64,000 nt of DNA from an uncultured Lachnospiraceae bacterium (GCA_947626365.1 CANQRW010000004.1:44394-108393), one strand, 5' to 3'. Positions 55,595-64,000 are shown, numbered from the stretch's first letter. Numbers and translations: made by a program. The notes: generated by a model not told the origin, from the letters alone.

Positions 55595-55748
55595 GGGATC
55601 CGTCTCCCGGGAATTCCCGTAAGGGCGCTTTGGGCACGCCGGCACTTAGCAAGCAGTGCCGCCGGCGGCGGTGCTGCGCGCTTAGTGGCCGCTGCGTGAC
55701 CAACCGCAGCGCAAGCGTGCCCTCAGGGAATCCCAGGAGACGGATCCC
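55595..55748. repeat. GC-rich 154-bp foldback element
   Basis: Ends GGGATCCGTCTCC (55595-55607) and its complement (55736-55748), with matching inner segments (GGGAATTCCC/GGGAATCCC, GGGC/GCCC, ACTTAGC/GCTTAGT) to a GCCGCCGGCGGC centre near 55670. It begins 27 bp after the nrdA stop. A preceding GGAATTCCCGT copy repeats inside the arm. Confidence 0.8.
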
Positions 55749-55775
55749 CGCCAGGCATTTTCCACTCCAACCTTT

Positions 55776-58316
55776 TTATGACGCGCAGGCCTCGCACTCT
55801 TCCACCTCCAGGCTCTTGGAGCGGATGTAGTAGATGGTCTTGACGCCCTGTTCCCAAGCCAGGATATACAGATTCAGCACCTGGCTCAGGGTATATTCGT
55901 TAGTAATGTACAGGTTCATGCTTTGGGCCTGGTCAATATGCCTCTGGCGGACGCCGCAGGCCCTCACAGACCAGGTCTGATCGATGAGATGGGCGTTCTT
56001 GTAATACCAGAAGGTATCCATAGACAGTTCCGGCGCCACTCTGGGCATCAGGCCGTTCTTTTTCTCCTCCAGGAAATACCGGTTCATGATCGGATCCAGG
56101 CCGGCGGTAGTCCCGGCGATGATGCTGGTGCTGCTGGTCGGCGCTACCGCCAGCAGATAGGCGTTTCTCAGGCCGTTTTTCGCCACCTTGGCCCGCAGGG
56201 CGTTCCACCGCTCGTCGTTCAGGTTCCGCTTGTCAAAATAGGCTCCCGTCTGCCAGTCGCTTCCTTCAAAATACTGGTACCGGCCTTTCTCGACAGCATA
56301 ATCGCAGCTGGCCTCGATGGCCGCGTAGTGAATATCCGCAAATACCTTCTCGGCAAAGGCCAGATGCTCCTCGCTCTCCCACTTGATATGGTGCTTGGCC
56401 AGCATATGGTGATAGCCGCTGACTCCCAGGCCGATGGGCCGATACTTCTCGTTGTTCAACTTGGCATAGGGCACCGGGAAATAATTCAGGTCGATAACGT
56501 TGTCCAGGGCCCGGACCACGCTGCGGGTCACCTCTGTGATCTCCTCTCGGTTCTCCACATCGATGTTGCCCAAAGACAGGCTGGCCAGGTTGCAGACCAC
56601 GAACTCGCCGGGCTTCGTCACGGTGACCACCACCGTCTCCCCGTCCACGGTCTCAATCCGCTGGTCCACGGAAGAAATGGCGCTCATGTTCTGGGCGATC
56701 TCTGTACACAGATTGCTGCAGTAGATGATGCCCCTGTGGCCGTTGGGGTTCATGCGGTTTACATGGTCGCGGTTGAAGGTAAAGGGCGTCCCGGTCTCCA
56801 CAGCACTCTTCAGAATCAGCCGGATGATCTCCTTGATGGGGATCACACGCTTGGAAATGCGCATGTCGTTGACGCAGTCCAGATACCGCTTCTTCCACTC
56901 GTCACCGTAGTAATCCTCCAGGGCGTAACCCTTGATAGTCAGAATCTCATGGGGGCACATAAGGTACCAGTCGCCGCCCCGGTTATCCCGGGCCTGCTCC
57001 CAGAAATAATCGGGATAACACACCGCCGGGAACACGTCGTGGGCCTTCATCCGGTCGTCGCCGTTGTTGGTGCGCAGGTTCAAAAACTCCGGCAGGTCAC
57101 GATGCCACACGTCCAGATACACAGCCACTGCTCCCTGGCGCATGCCCAGCTGATCCACAGCCACCGCCGTGTCGTTGGCCAGGCGGATCCAGCGGATGAC
57201 GCCGCCGGCCGCTCCCTCGAAGCCCCGGATGGCGCTTCCGTTGGCCCGGACCTTGCCAAAATACAGTCCCATGCCGCCGCCGAACTTGCTGACCTTGGCA
57301 AAATTGTCAATGCTGCGGTAGATGCCGTTTAAGCTGTCCGGCACCGTATCGATAAAGCAGGAGGACAGCTGGTGATAAGGCTTTCTGGCGTTGGACAGGG
57401 TCGGCGTGGCCATGGTCACCTGCAACTTGCTCAGCATATCGTAAAACCGCTTTACCCACTGGGAGCGGTTGTTCTTCTCCTTCATAGCCAGATGCATGGC
57501 AATGCCCATGAACATTTCCTGAGGCGTCTCGATGGGCACTCCCTGGCGCGTGCGGATCACATACCGATTCAGCAAAAGCTCCAGGCCGGAGTAGGTCATC
57601 AGGTGGTTCCGCTCCCGGTCAATCCAGCTTTCAAACCGGTCGATCTCTTCCTTCGTATAGTTCTGCAAAATATAGGTTCCGTAAAGTTCCTGATCCGTCA
57701 TGTACTTCAGCTTCTCATAGAAGGTATGGATATAAATGGCGTCCATGGAATCCTTCAGCCTGGTCTCAAAGCCCAGAAGCAGAAGGCGGGCCGCGATCAT
57801 CTCCCATTTGGGAGCTTCCTGAGTCGTCAGCTCCACCGCGGATTTGGTCAGAATGGACAGTTTCTCCCTCTCGGTCATATCCGGCTTGGACAGGGCCTGG
57901 AATTTGCCGGACAGATACTCCAGCCCGTACTCCTCCGCCTCGAAATCTTTCTGAATCCGGGTCAGTACCCGCTCAAGCTCCTCCGCCTTCTCCGACGGCG
58001 CGAAAAACCGCATCAGGTCCTTGCGGGTCCGGCGCTTCCTGGAACGGGACTCACGGTAAAGGATGTAGCTTCTCAGAACCTTGTAGTAATTTTCTTCCAT
58101 CAGGGTCAGCTCTACCAGATCCTGAATGTCTTCCACGGACAGCATCTGCCGTTCCTTCCAGCCTTCCGGGAATTTTCCCTCCACCTTCTGAAGGATCCGG
58201 TCCAGTTCCTCATCCGCCACCGGCATATCCACGCTGGCAAACGCCTTGGCCACCGCGTTCTTGATCTTCTCCGGATAGTAAGCCTGCTCTGTCCGGTCTC
58301 GTTTCATAATCGTCAT
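55776..58316 (-). CDS. nrdA: Class Ia ribonucleotide reductase large subunit
   Basis: 846 residues. An ATP-cone domain at the N-terminus (KRDRTEQAYYPEKIKNAVAKAFASV) gives allosteric control. The reductase core has PTLSNARKPYHQLSSCFIDTVPDSL (active-site Cys), YCSNLCTEI (further catalytic Cys), VCNLASLSL and LAVAPTSSTSIIAGTTAGLDPIM. The C-terminal tail VEECEACAS provides the redox cysteine pair. It makes deoxyribonucleotides with NrdB. Its ATG overlaps the ackA TGA (ATGA), so translation is coupled. Confidence 0.94.
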   Translation of the reverse strand: MTIMKRDRTEQAYYPEKIKNAVAKAFASVDMPVADEELDRILQKVEGKFPEGWKERQMLSVEDIQDLVELTLMEENYYKVLRSYILYRESRSRKRRTRKDLMRFFAPSEKAEELERVLTRIQKDFEAEEYGLEYLSGKFQALSKPDMTEREKLSILTKSAVELTTQEAPKWEMIAARLLLLGFETRLKDSMDAIYIHTFYEKLKYMTDQELYGTYILQNYTKEEIDRFESWIDRERNHLMTYSGLELLLNRYVIRTRQGVPIETPQEMFMGIAMHLAMKEKNNRSQWVKRFYDMLSKLQVTMATPTLSNARKPYHQLSSCFIDTVPDSLNGIYRSIDNFAKVSKFGGGMGLYFGKVRANGSAIRGFEGAAGGVIRWIRLANDTAVAVDQLGMRQGAVAVYLDVWHRDLPEFLNLRTNNGDDRMKAHDVFPAVCYPDYFWEQARDNRGGDWYLMCPHEILTIKGYALEDYYGDEWKKRYLDCVNDMRISKRVIPIKEIIRLILKSAVETGTPFTFNRDHVNRMNPNGHRGIIYCSNLCTEIAQNMSAISSVDQRIETVDGETVVVTVTKPGEFVVCNLASLSLGNIDVENREEITEVTRSVVRALDNVIDLNYFPVPYAKLNNEKYRPIGLGVSGYHHMLAKHHIKWESEEHLAFAEKVFADIHYAAIEASCDYAVEKGRYQYFEGSDWQTGAYFDKRNLNDERWNALRAKVAKNGLRNAYLLAVAPTSSTSIIAGTTAGLDPIMNRYFLEEKKNGLMPRVAPELSMDTFWYYKNAHLIDQTWSVRACGVRQRHIDQAQSMNLYITNEYTLSQVLNLYILAWEQGVKTIYYIRSKSLEVEECEACAS

Positions 58317-59530
58317 GACGCCTGTTCTCCTTTCACCCGGCCGGCAATTTCCGCTGCCTGGCGGGCAATCTCCAGTTCTTCATTGGTGCGGATCACCAGA
58401 ACATTTACCTTGGACAGGCCGTCGGAAATCTTCACCGCCTCGGCCCGCTCCCGGTTCTTTACCTCATCGATATGGATCCCGAGGAATTCCAGATAGCTGC
58501 AGATTTCCTCTCGGATATCGGAATCGTTCTCGCCTACGCCCGCGGTGAACACGATATTGTCCACGCCGTTCATGGCCGCCGCGTAGCTGCCCACGTATTT
58601 CGCCACCTTATAGGCAAAAATCTCCCGGGCCATGGCAGCCTTGTCGTTATATTTGATCTCAGCGTCCTTCAATTCCCGGAAATCGCTGGACAGGTTCTTG
58701 GAAATGCCCAGCACTCCCGATTCCTTGTTCAAGATCTGCATAATCTGATAGATATCCAGATTCTCCTTCTTCGCCAGAAACTCCAGCGCCCCCGGATCCA
58801 CATCCCCGGACCGGGTGCCCATGACCAGGCCTTCCAGAGGCGTAAATCCCATGGAGTTGTCCACCACCTTGCCGTACTTGACGGCGCAGATGCTGGCTCC
58901 GTTGCCCAGATGACAGACGATGGTTTTGACACGCCTGGGATCCTGGCGCATGAACTCCGCCGCCCGCTGGGACACATATTTATGACTAATCCCATGGAAG
59001 CCGTAGCGGCGGATCTTGTATTTCTCATAATACCGATAAGGCAGTCCGTACAGGAACGCCTTCGGCTCCATGGTCTGATTAAACGCCGTATCAAACACGC
59101 CCACCATCAGAGTGCCCGGCATCAGCTTCCGGCAGGCGTCCACGCCCACCAGGTTGGCCGGGTTGTGAAGAGGAGCCAGATCGTTGCACTCCGTCATAGC
59201 CTGTATCACTTCATCGGTAATCACCACGGAGCCGGTAAACTTCTCGCCGCCGTGAACCAGCCGGTGTCCAATCACGTCAATCTCGGAGAAATCTTTGATA
59301 ATGCCCTTCTCCGGATCCACCAGGGTGTCCAGCAGTTTATGAACCGCCTCTGTGTGGTCCTTCATGGGTACCTGCTCCTTCAGGGACACTCCCGTATCCG
59401 TCTTATACGTAAACACGCCGTCAATACCAATCCGCTCGCACAGTCCCCGGACCAGAACCCGCTCCGTCTCCGAATCGATTACCTGAAACTTCAGTGACGA
59501 GCTGCCGCTGTTGATTACCAAAATCTTCAT
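58313..59530 (-). CDS. ackA: Acetate kinase
   Basis: 405 residues, normal length. MKILVINSGSSSLKFQ, VIGHRLVHGGEKF, GVFDTAFNQTM, VCHLGNGASICAV and GLVMGTRSGDVDPGAL are the family signatures. It converts acetyl phosphate and ADP to acetate and ATP, the energy-yielding end of acetate fermentation. No adjacent pta. A well-formed promoter lies upstream and nrdA is coupled downstream. Confidence 0.96.
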   Translation of the reverse strand: MKILVINSGSSSLKFQVIDSETERVLVRGLCERIGIDGVFTYKTDTGVSLKEQVPMKDHTEAVHKLLDTLVDPEKGIIKDFSEIDVIGHRLVHGGEKFTGSVVITDEVIQAMTECNDLAPLHNPANLVGVDACRKLMPGTLMVGVFDTAFNQTMEPKAFLYGLPYRYYEKYKIRRYGFHGISHKYVSQRAAEFMRQDPRRVKTIVCHLGNGASICAVKYGKVVDNSMGFTPLEGLVMGTRSGDVDPGALEFLAKKENLDIYQIMQILNKESGVLGISKNLSSDFRELKDAEIKYNDKAAMAREIFAYKVAKYVGSYAAAMNGVDNIVFTAGVGENDSDIREEICSYLEFLGIHIDEVKNRERAEAVKISDGLSKVNVLVIRTNEELEIARQAAEIAGRVKGEQAS

Positions 59531-59656
59531 TTCCGTACTTCTCTCCTTCTATTACTCTGAAACGTCTTGCCGGCCAGACATGGTCCGTCTCACCAAAGCA
59601 GCTGCCGATGCTGCCTGACAGCCTGCCGCGCGAGAACGAAACCCATGGCAGAATGC

Positions 59657-59682
59657 GGCCCCGACCAGACTGCGTCGGGGCC
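59657..59682 (-). promoter_or_regulatory. Hairpin at the 5' end of the ackA leader
   Basis: Perfect 9-bp stem GGCCCCGAC / GTCGGGGCC starting about 5 nt after the predicted transcription start. It may stabilise the mRNA or affect early elongation. Confidence 0.5.
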
Positions 59683-59693
59683 TGACAGATACT

Positions 59694-59722
59694 ATTATAA
59701 TCGTAAAGCAAAGCCTTGGCAA
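59694..59722 (-). promoter_or_regulatory. Promoter of ackA-nrdA
   Basis: On the minus strand TTGCCA (59722-59717), 17 bp, TATAAT (59699-59694). Leader of about 157 nt. The rest of the 59531-59875 gap holds the hairpin and direct repeats. Confidence 0.75.
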
Positions 59723-59795
59723 CAGTTTCTGACAGGTTTATTTCTCGCCGTTTATTTCTCGCCGGCCGTAATCATTGCCATCCCCTGTCCCGCGG

Positions 59796-59873
59796 GCCAC
59801 GGCGCCGAAGAAACAGGAAAATCCTGCCCCGAGCGCCATAACGCCGAAGAAACAGGAAACTCCTGTCTCATCG
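59796..59873. repeat. 39-bp tandem repeat with small hairpins
   Basis: Two copies (59796 and 59835) sharing CGCCGAAGAAACAGGAAA, each with a CAGGA / TCCTG hairpin. A nearby 14-bp GTTTATTTCTCGCC repeat lies at about 59737-59764. Confidence 0.7.
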
Positions 59874-59875
59874 CT

Positions 59876-61330
59876 TCATTGTCTCAGATATCCGGTCAGC
59901 AGCCAGGAGTCCTTTCCGGCGTACCGCACTTCCTCCGGCCTCTTTCCCAGCTCCTCCTCGATCATCTGCTCGATCCTGGTCTGACAGTAACCGCCCTGGC
60001 AGCGGCCCATCATGGCCCGTGTGCGGTACTTGATCCCTACCATAGTGTCCACCCCCAGGGGATTGTGGATAGCCTGCAGAATCTCCGCCCGGGTCACGCT
60101 CTCGCAGCGGCAGACGATCTCTCCGTAATCCGGATTCTCCTGAATCAGCCGGTCCTGCTCCTCATGACTTAGTTTGGCAAAGCGGACGATTCCCTTTCTC
60201 CGGGGATTGAAATCCGGATTCTCCTTCAGTTCTTCTCTCTCCTTTATCATTTCAACAGCATACCGGGCAATCGGCACCGCCGCCGTCAGGCCCGGCGATT
60301 CGATTCCCACCAGATTGACGGCGCGGGGCGCGATGTCGTCCCGAATCTCAATCTTAAAATCCTGGATCACTCCGTTCTCATCCAACAGTTTGGGAAGGAT
60401 TCCGGAATAATTCCGTATGTAATACTGCTTCTCAATATGGGGCCACAGGGCGGAAGCGCTGTCCCGCAGGTAATCCATATTTTTCTGGGGGACGGCGTAA
60501 TCCTGGAAATCATAGGTGGCTTCCGCATTGGGCCCTACGATCACATTGCCGTCGATGGTGTTGGTCACGTGGATACCCATGTAGGTGTTGCTGGGCACCG
60601 GATAGACCGGCATAGGAAGCAGGTGTCCCACGCGCTTGTCCAGGATAATGTAATCGCCCTTGGAACCGATGATGTGGTAGCCGGTGATTCCCAGCATGTC
60701 GGAGACTCTGCCGCAGCCCAGTCCCGCCGCGTTCACCACCCAGCGGCTCTCATATTCGCCGTGAGCCGTAACCAGACAGTAATTGCCGTTCTCCCTCCGG
60801 CGAATGGCCGTCACCTCATGGTCAAAATAATAATCCACGCCGTTGGCGTGAGCGTTCTCCGCCAGCGCCACTGTATATTGGAACGGGTCCAGAATACCGC
60901 TGTTGGCGGAGAACATGGCGAATTCTCCCACCACAGCCGGAACCAGCTGATGAAGTCTCTCTTTGTCAATCAGTTCCAGATTGGAAGCGCCGTTGGCCTC
61001 ACCCTGACGGATGGTCCGCTTCAGCGTCTCCATATCCTCCGGCGTGTTTCCTACCAGCACCTTTCCGCACCGCAGGAAGGGGAAATCCAATTCCTCCGCC
61101 AGTTCTCCCATCATCCGGTTGCCCTCTACGCACAGCCTCGCCTTCAGGCTGCCGGTATCATAGGCAAACCCACCGTGGACCACGGCGGAATTTCTGCCGC
61201 TGGTCTCATAACAGACGTCCAGATTCTTCTCCAGTACGCCAATCTTCAGCTGATACCGGGACAGCTCCCTGGCCATGGCGCTTCCCACCACGCCGCCGCC
61301 CACGATCAGCACATCATATATCCTTCCCAT
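59876..61330 (-). CDS. FAD-dependent oxidoreductase with BFD-type [2Fe-2S] domain
   Basis: About 484 residues. MGRIYDVLIVGGGVVGSAMARELSRY is the FAD-binding start, followed by the DAO-type domain (ETSGRNSAVVHGGFAYDTGSL) resembling glycerol-3-phosphate dehydrogenase or L-2-hydroxyglutarate oxidase families. The C-terminal BFD domain has four cysteines in VCRCES and GRCQGGYCQTR. Substrate is not determinable, with glycerol-3-phosphate the likeliest. ATG 61330 follows GAGAGG; the longer in-frame extension begins upstream of the predicted transcription start and is rejected. Confidence 0.85.
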   Translation of the reverse strand: MGRIYDVLIVGGGVVGSAMARELSRYQLKIGVLEKNLDVCYETSGRNSAVVHGGFAYDTGSLKARLCVEGNRMMGELAEELDFPFLRCGKVLVGNTPEDMETLKRTIRQGEANGASNLELIDKERLHQLVPAVVGEFAMFSANSGILDPFQYTVALAENAHANGVDYYFDHEVTAIRRRENGNYCLVTAHGEYESRWVVNAAGLGCGRVSDMLGITGYHIIGSKGDYIILDKRVGHLLPMPVYPVPSNTYMGIHVTNTIDGNVIVGPNAEATYDFQDYAVPQKNMDYLRDSASALWPHIEKQYYIRNYSGILPKLLDENGVIQDFKIEIRDDIAPRAVNLVGIESPGLTAAVPIARYAVEMIKEREELKENPDFNPRRKGIVRFAKLSHEEQDRLIQENPDYGEIVCRCESVTRAEILQAIHNPLGVDTMVGIKYRTRAMMGRCQGGYCQTRIEQMIEEELGKRPEEVRYAGKDSWLLTGYLRQ

Positions 61331-61424
61331 TGCCTGTACCTCTCTTTCTATCTGTCCGTTCTCTCTGTTTCCGCCCTTTTCTTCTGTCCTCTCCCCGCCT
61401 CTCACGATTCCGCACTCTACAGCT

Positions 61425-61453
61425 ATTATACGTCCCGGCATTTCCGATTGCAA
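61425..61453 (-). promoter_or_regulatory. Promoter of the FAD oxidoreductase
   Basis: On the minus strand TTGCAA (61453-61448), 17 bp, TATAAT (61430-61425). Confidence 0.7.
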
Positions 61454-61475
61454 TAAAATCCATCTGTGAAAACTC

Positions 61476-61504
61476 TTGAAATCGCAGGCTGCCGGGAGTA
61501 AAAT
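61476..61504 (+). promoter_or_regulatory. Promoter of the zinc-ribbon protein gene
   Basis: TTGAAA (61476-61481), 17 bp, TAAAAT (61499-61504), divergent from the oxidoreductase promoter. Confidence 0.6.
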
Positions 61505-61548
61505 AAAGTTACAGAACCATTATCCGACGAAAGACAGGGAGGCGTCTC

Positions 61549-62103
61549 ATGATTTACAAGATATGTCCCGTATGCGACCACAAACTGAATTCCATGAATT
61601 ACTGCTCCAACTGCAGACGTCTGGTTCGAAAGCCTCTGACTATCAACGTGGATTACTATCTGAATGAACGGCATCCTGCAGAATGGCATGCCTGTACTTA
61701 TCATGATTTTCCGGAGGCTTCCGTTCCGGCTGACTACCCAAGACAGCCCCGGCAGTCTGTCTCTCCCGCGGCATCGGGTCCCATGAATCAGCCGGTCCGC
61801 CGGGCAGCAGCTTCCCAAACCGCGCCCCGACCAACGGAGCGCAGACCCTCCAAGCGCCAATCTTCCGGACATCTCACTGCGGCCGCCATTATCCTTATCG
61901 CCGCAATACTGATTTTTTATATCAGTAATCTATTGATCTGGCTTCCCGATTCGACAGGAAACCGGTCTTCCTTTGTACCGGATTCCGTCACTGAGAGTTC
62001 GTGGGAACCGGCAATGGAGGAGCCGGAATCGGCAATCCTTAATCCGCTCATATCCTGCATTGGGCGCGGCCAGCTGGTTCTGACCCAAAAGCAGCCTCTG
62101 TAA
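61549..62103 (+). CDS. Zinc-ribbon protein with one membrane segment
   Basis: 184 residues. N-terminal zinc ribbon (ICPVCDHKLNSMNYCSNCRRLV: two CxxC pairs), then a Pro/Arg/Ser-rich disordered linker (about 58-105), one membrane helix (LTAAAIILIAAILIFYISNLLIW) and a short outer tail. The fold suggests a sensor or scaffold, but no function is known. Ribosome site AGGGAGG. No operon partner. Confidence 0.7.
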   Translation: MIYKICPVCDHKLNSMNYCSNCRRLVRKPLTINVDYYLNERHPAEWHACTYHDFPEASVPADYPRQPRQSVSPAASGPMNQPVRRAAASQTAPRPTERRPSKRQSSGHLTAAAIILIAAILIFYISNLLIWLPDSTGNRSSFVPDSVTESSWEPAMEEPESAILNPLISCIGRGQLVLTQKQPL

Positions 62104-62176
62104 TCCGCGATTTATCATTCTAACCGTATCTTACCACAAAAAACAGCAAAACAACATAGCATTCTTGAGAAATTAG

Positions 62177-62205
62177 TTGACTTCCTTGGTTTTATGTGCT
62201 AAAGT
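62177..62205 (+). promoter_or_regulatory. Promoter of the sodium:solute symporter gene
   Basis: TTGACT (62177-62182), 17 bp, TAAAGT (62200-62205), leaving a leader of about 115 nt. Confidence 0.65.
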
Positions 62206-62326
62206 TTTTATGGTTTTTACTATTGTCGCTTTTAATCGTTAAATCAAAAACTGTACCATTTTTCATACAGACAATTTAAGCGGCCCCGGTTCAAACCGAA
62301 ATATCTAACATTGAGAGGTAAGTATC

Positions 62327-63862
62327 ATGATCAAAGTAATTCTTCTGTTAGTGTACTTCGCGGTGATGGTCGGCATCGGCCTTTACTGCCGCAAGAATGC
62401 CACAGATGTGAACGGTTTCGTGCTGGGCGGCCGTTCCGTGGGACCGTGGCTGACCGCTTTTGCCTATGGAACCTCCTATTTCTCCGCCGTCGTATTCGTA
62501 GGATACGCGGGACAGTTCGGCTGGCGGTTCGGTATCGCGGCTACCTGGGCAGGCATCGGCAATGCCATCATCGGTTCCCTGCTGGCATGGGTAATCCTGG
62601 GCAGGCGTACCCGAATCATGACCCAGCATCTGGATTCCGCCACCATGCCCCAGTTCTTCGGACAGCGGTACCAGAGCCAGGCGCTGAAGATCGTATCTTC
62701 CGTTATCATCTTCATTTTCCTGATTCCCTACACCGCCTCCCTGTACAACGGCCTTTCCCGACTATTCGGCATGGCCTTTGACATCGACTATTCCGTCTGC
62801 ATCATACTGATGGCAGTTTTGACCGCCGTCTATGTTATCGCGGGCGGCTACATGGCGACGGCAATCAACGACTTTATCCAGGGCGTTATCATGCTGGTAG
62901 GCATCTCCACCATCATCGTGGCGGTTCTCAACAGCCAGGGCGGTTTCCTGGCGGCTCTGGACGGCCTGGGCCAGATCAGCGACCCAACCGTATCCTCCAC
63001 TCCCGGTATCTTTAACTCCTTCTTCGGACCGGATCCGGTGAGCCTGATGTTCGTGGTAATCCTGACCTCCCTGGGAACCTGGGGACTCCCCCAGATGGTA
63101 CAGAAATTCTACGCCATCAAAGACGAGGCGGCCATCCAGAAGGGCACAATCATCTCCACCCTGTTTGCCCTGGTAGTGGCCGGCGGCTGCTATTTCCTGG
63201 GCGGTTTCGGACGTCTGTTCTCCGACCAGATCGATATCGCCGCCAACGGTTATGACTCTGTCATCCCCACCATGCTCCAGAACCTGAGCCCCATGCTCAT
63301 CGCCCTGGTGGTAATCCTGGTGCTTTCCGCTTCCATGTCTACCCTGTCCTCCCTGGTGATCGCTTCCAGCTCCACGCTGACCATCGATTTCCTGAAGGGA
63401 CATTTCGTAAAGGATATGGATGACAAGAAGCAGCTCCTGTACATCCGCGTACTGATCGTCGTATTCATCGCCATCTCCGCCATCATCGCTTTGATTCAGT
63501 ACAAGAGCTCCGTTACCTTCATCGCTCAGCTGATGGGAATCTCCTGGGGCGCTCTGGCCGGCTCCTTCCTGGCTCCTTTCATGTACTCCCTGTACTGGAA
63601 GAAGACTACCAAGGCTTCCTGCTGGGTCTGCTTCCTGTTCGGCTCCATCCTGATGATCGTGGACATGCTGATGCCAAGCGTCCTGCCTGCCATCATGCGT
63701 TCTCCCATCAACTGCGGCGCTATCGCCATGCTGGCCGGTCTGGTGATTGTTCCTGTGGTAAGCTGGATCACTCCCAAGCCGGAGCAGAAGCTGGTAGACG
63801 ATGCGTTTGCCTGCTATGAGAAGCCAACCACAGTAACACAGAAGACGGCTCTGGGAAAATAA
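62327..63862 (+). CDS. Sodium:solute symporter family protein
   Basis: 511 residues with about 12-13 membrane segments. SSS-family features: DVNGFVLGGRSVGPWLTAFAYGTSYFSAVVFVGYAG, GQRYQSQALKIVSSVIIFIFLIPYTASLYNG, AVYVIAGGYMATAINDFIQGVIML, SASMSTLSSLVIASSSTLTIDF. It imports a small organic solute with sodium; the PutP/PanF type is likely but the substrate is not resolved. Ribosome site GAGAGG. Single gene with its own promoter and terminator. Confidence 0.9.
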   Translation: MIKVILLLVYFAVMVGIGLYCRKNATDVNGFVLGGRSVGPWLTAFAYGTSYFSAVVFVGYAGQFGWRFGIAATWAGIGNAIIGSLLAWVILGRRTRIMTQHLDSATMPQFFGQRYQSQALKIVSSVIIFIFLIPYTASLYNGLSRLFGMAFDIDYSVCIILMAVLTAVYVIAGGYMATAINDFIQGVIMLVGISTIIVAVLNSQGGFLAALDGLGQISDPTVSSTPGIFNSFFGPDPVSLMFVVILTSLGTWGLPQMVQKFYAIKDEAAIQKGTIISTLFALVVAGGCYFLGGFGRLFSDQIDIAANGYDSVIPTMLQNLSPMLIALVVILVLSASMSTLSSLVIASSSTLTIDFLKGHFVKDMDDKKQLLYIRVLIVVFIAISAIIALIQYKSSVTFIAQLMGISWGALAGSFLAPFMYSLYWKKTTKASCWVCFLFGSILMIVDMLMPSVLPAIMRSPINCGAIAMLAGLVIVPVVSWITPKPEQKLVDDAFACYEKPTTVTQKTALGK

Positions 63863-63877
63863 AATAATCTTACAGCA

Positions 63878-63920
63878 AAGCGGCACAGCATCTCAAGTTC
63901 AATGCTGTGCCGCTTATTTT
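63878..63920 (+). terminator. Terminator after the symporter gene
   Basis: 14-bp arms AAGCGGCACAGCAT / ATGCTGTGCCGCTT with a 10-nt loop, followed by ATTTTG. Confidence 0.85.
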
Positions 63921-63928
63921 GCGTCAGT

Positions 63929-64000
63929 AATCGAGTAGGGCGGATTTTCTCCGCCCTCTCACACCACCAGTACGTGCCGTTCGGCATACGGCGGTTCAAC
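63929..64000 (-). mobile_element. 3' end of a group II intron (domains V and VI), cut by the window edge
   Basis: On the minus strand CCGCCGTATGCCGAACGGCA then CGTAC and TGGTGG fold into a domain V-like hairpin with a GAAC loop and a two-base bulge. It is followed by a domain VI-like stem (GGGCGGA / TCCGCCC inside GAG / CTC) with an unpaired A near the end, and the terminal CTACTCGAT. This matches bacterial group II intron 3' ends known to me. The intron body and its reverse transcriptase would lie outside the window. Confidence 0.6.

Noticed and set aside
55923..57332. Long open frame antisense to nrdA, and similar ones opposite the helicase, the decarboxylase and ackA
   Set aside because: No ribosome site, no domain, and fully inside well-identified genes.

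Overview
The window is a 64 kb stretch of a Gram-positive anaerobe, most likely a Lachnospiraceae member (Clostridium cluster XIVa). This is inferred from gene content and order, not from a marker gene: MecA, a DUF1858 protein beside a 2[4Fe-4S] ferredoxin, the gdpP-rplI-dnaB order, a Bacillus-like tmk-holB-ricT-trmN6-rsmI cluster, and SipW-dependent (BsaA/TasA-like) matrix proteins. Most genes use strong AGGAGG-type ribosome binding sites. Genes are densely packed, with long same-strand runs. No tRNA, rRNA, CRISPR array or prophage was found.

Layout. 1-5020 (minus): a phosphoesterase lipoprotein cut by the window edge, a GH18 cell-wall hydrolase, a small unknown protein, and a Ser/Thr kinase fused to a degenerate MinD-like domain with a second MinD-like partner. 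5215-8361: mecA, DUF1858/ferredoxin, a C26 glutamine-amidotransferase-like hydrolase and a MerR regulator. 8582-12575 (minus): gdpP, rplI and dnaB. 12691-30349 (minus): a probable extracellular-matrix operon containing a small unknown protein, a 2495-residue secreted scaffold, five SipW-type substrates and the SipW peptidase, flanked on both sides by Rpn/PD-(D/E)XK-like genes. 30700-31929: a BTAD-type regulator that may control the operon. 32035-42006 (minus): the tmk-to-rsmI housekeeping cluster, preceded by an Orn/Lys/Arg decarboxylase and interrupted by a surface-polymer acetylation block (MBOAT, AlgJ-like, secreted transglutaminase, small secreted protein). 42269-44922: a small protein, a glycosyltransferase and a collagen-like surface protein. 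45118-54019: a second C26 hydrolase, then a complete dipeptide ABC transporter with M55 and M42 peptidases. 54205-59530 (minus): ackA, nrdA and nrdB (class Ia ribonucleotide reductase). 59876-63862: an FAD oxidoreductase with a BFD-type iron-sulfur domain, a zinc-ribbon membrane protein and a sodium:solute symporter. The right edge carries what looks like the 3' end of a group II intron.

Working together: the matrix operon, the polymer-acetylation block, the collagen-like protein with its glycosyltransferase and the GH18 hydrolase give the window a strong cell-surface theme. The dpp transporter plus two peptidases form a peptide or muropeptide uptake and degradation module. Points of most interest are the matrix operon, an 8-G tract that splits the transglutaminase reading frame inside its signal peptide, two large foldback elements between nrdA and nrdB, and a dispersed hairpin repeat whose stem changes while its loop is kept.
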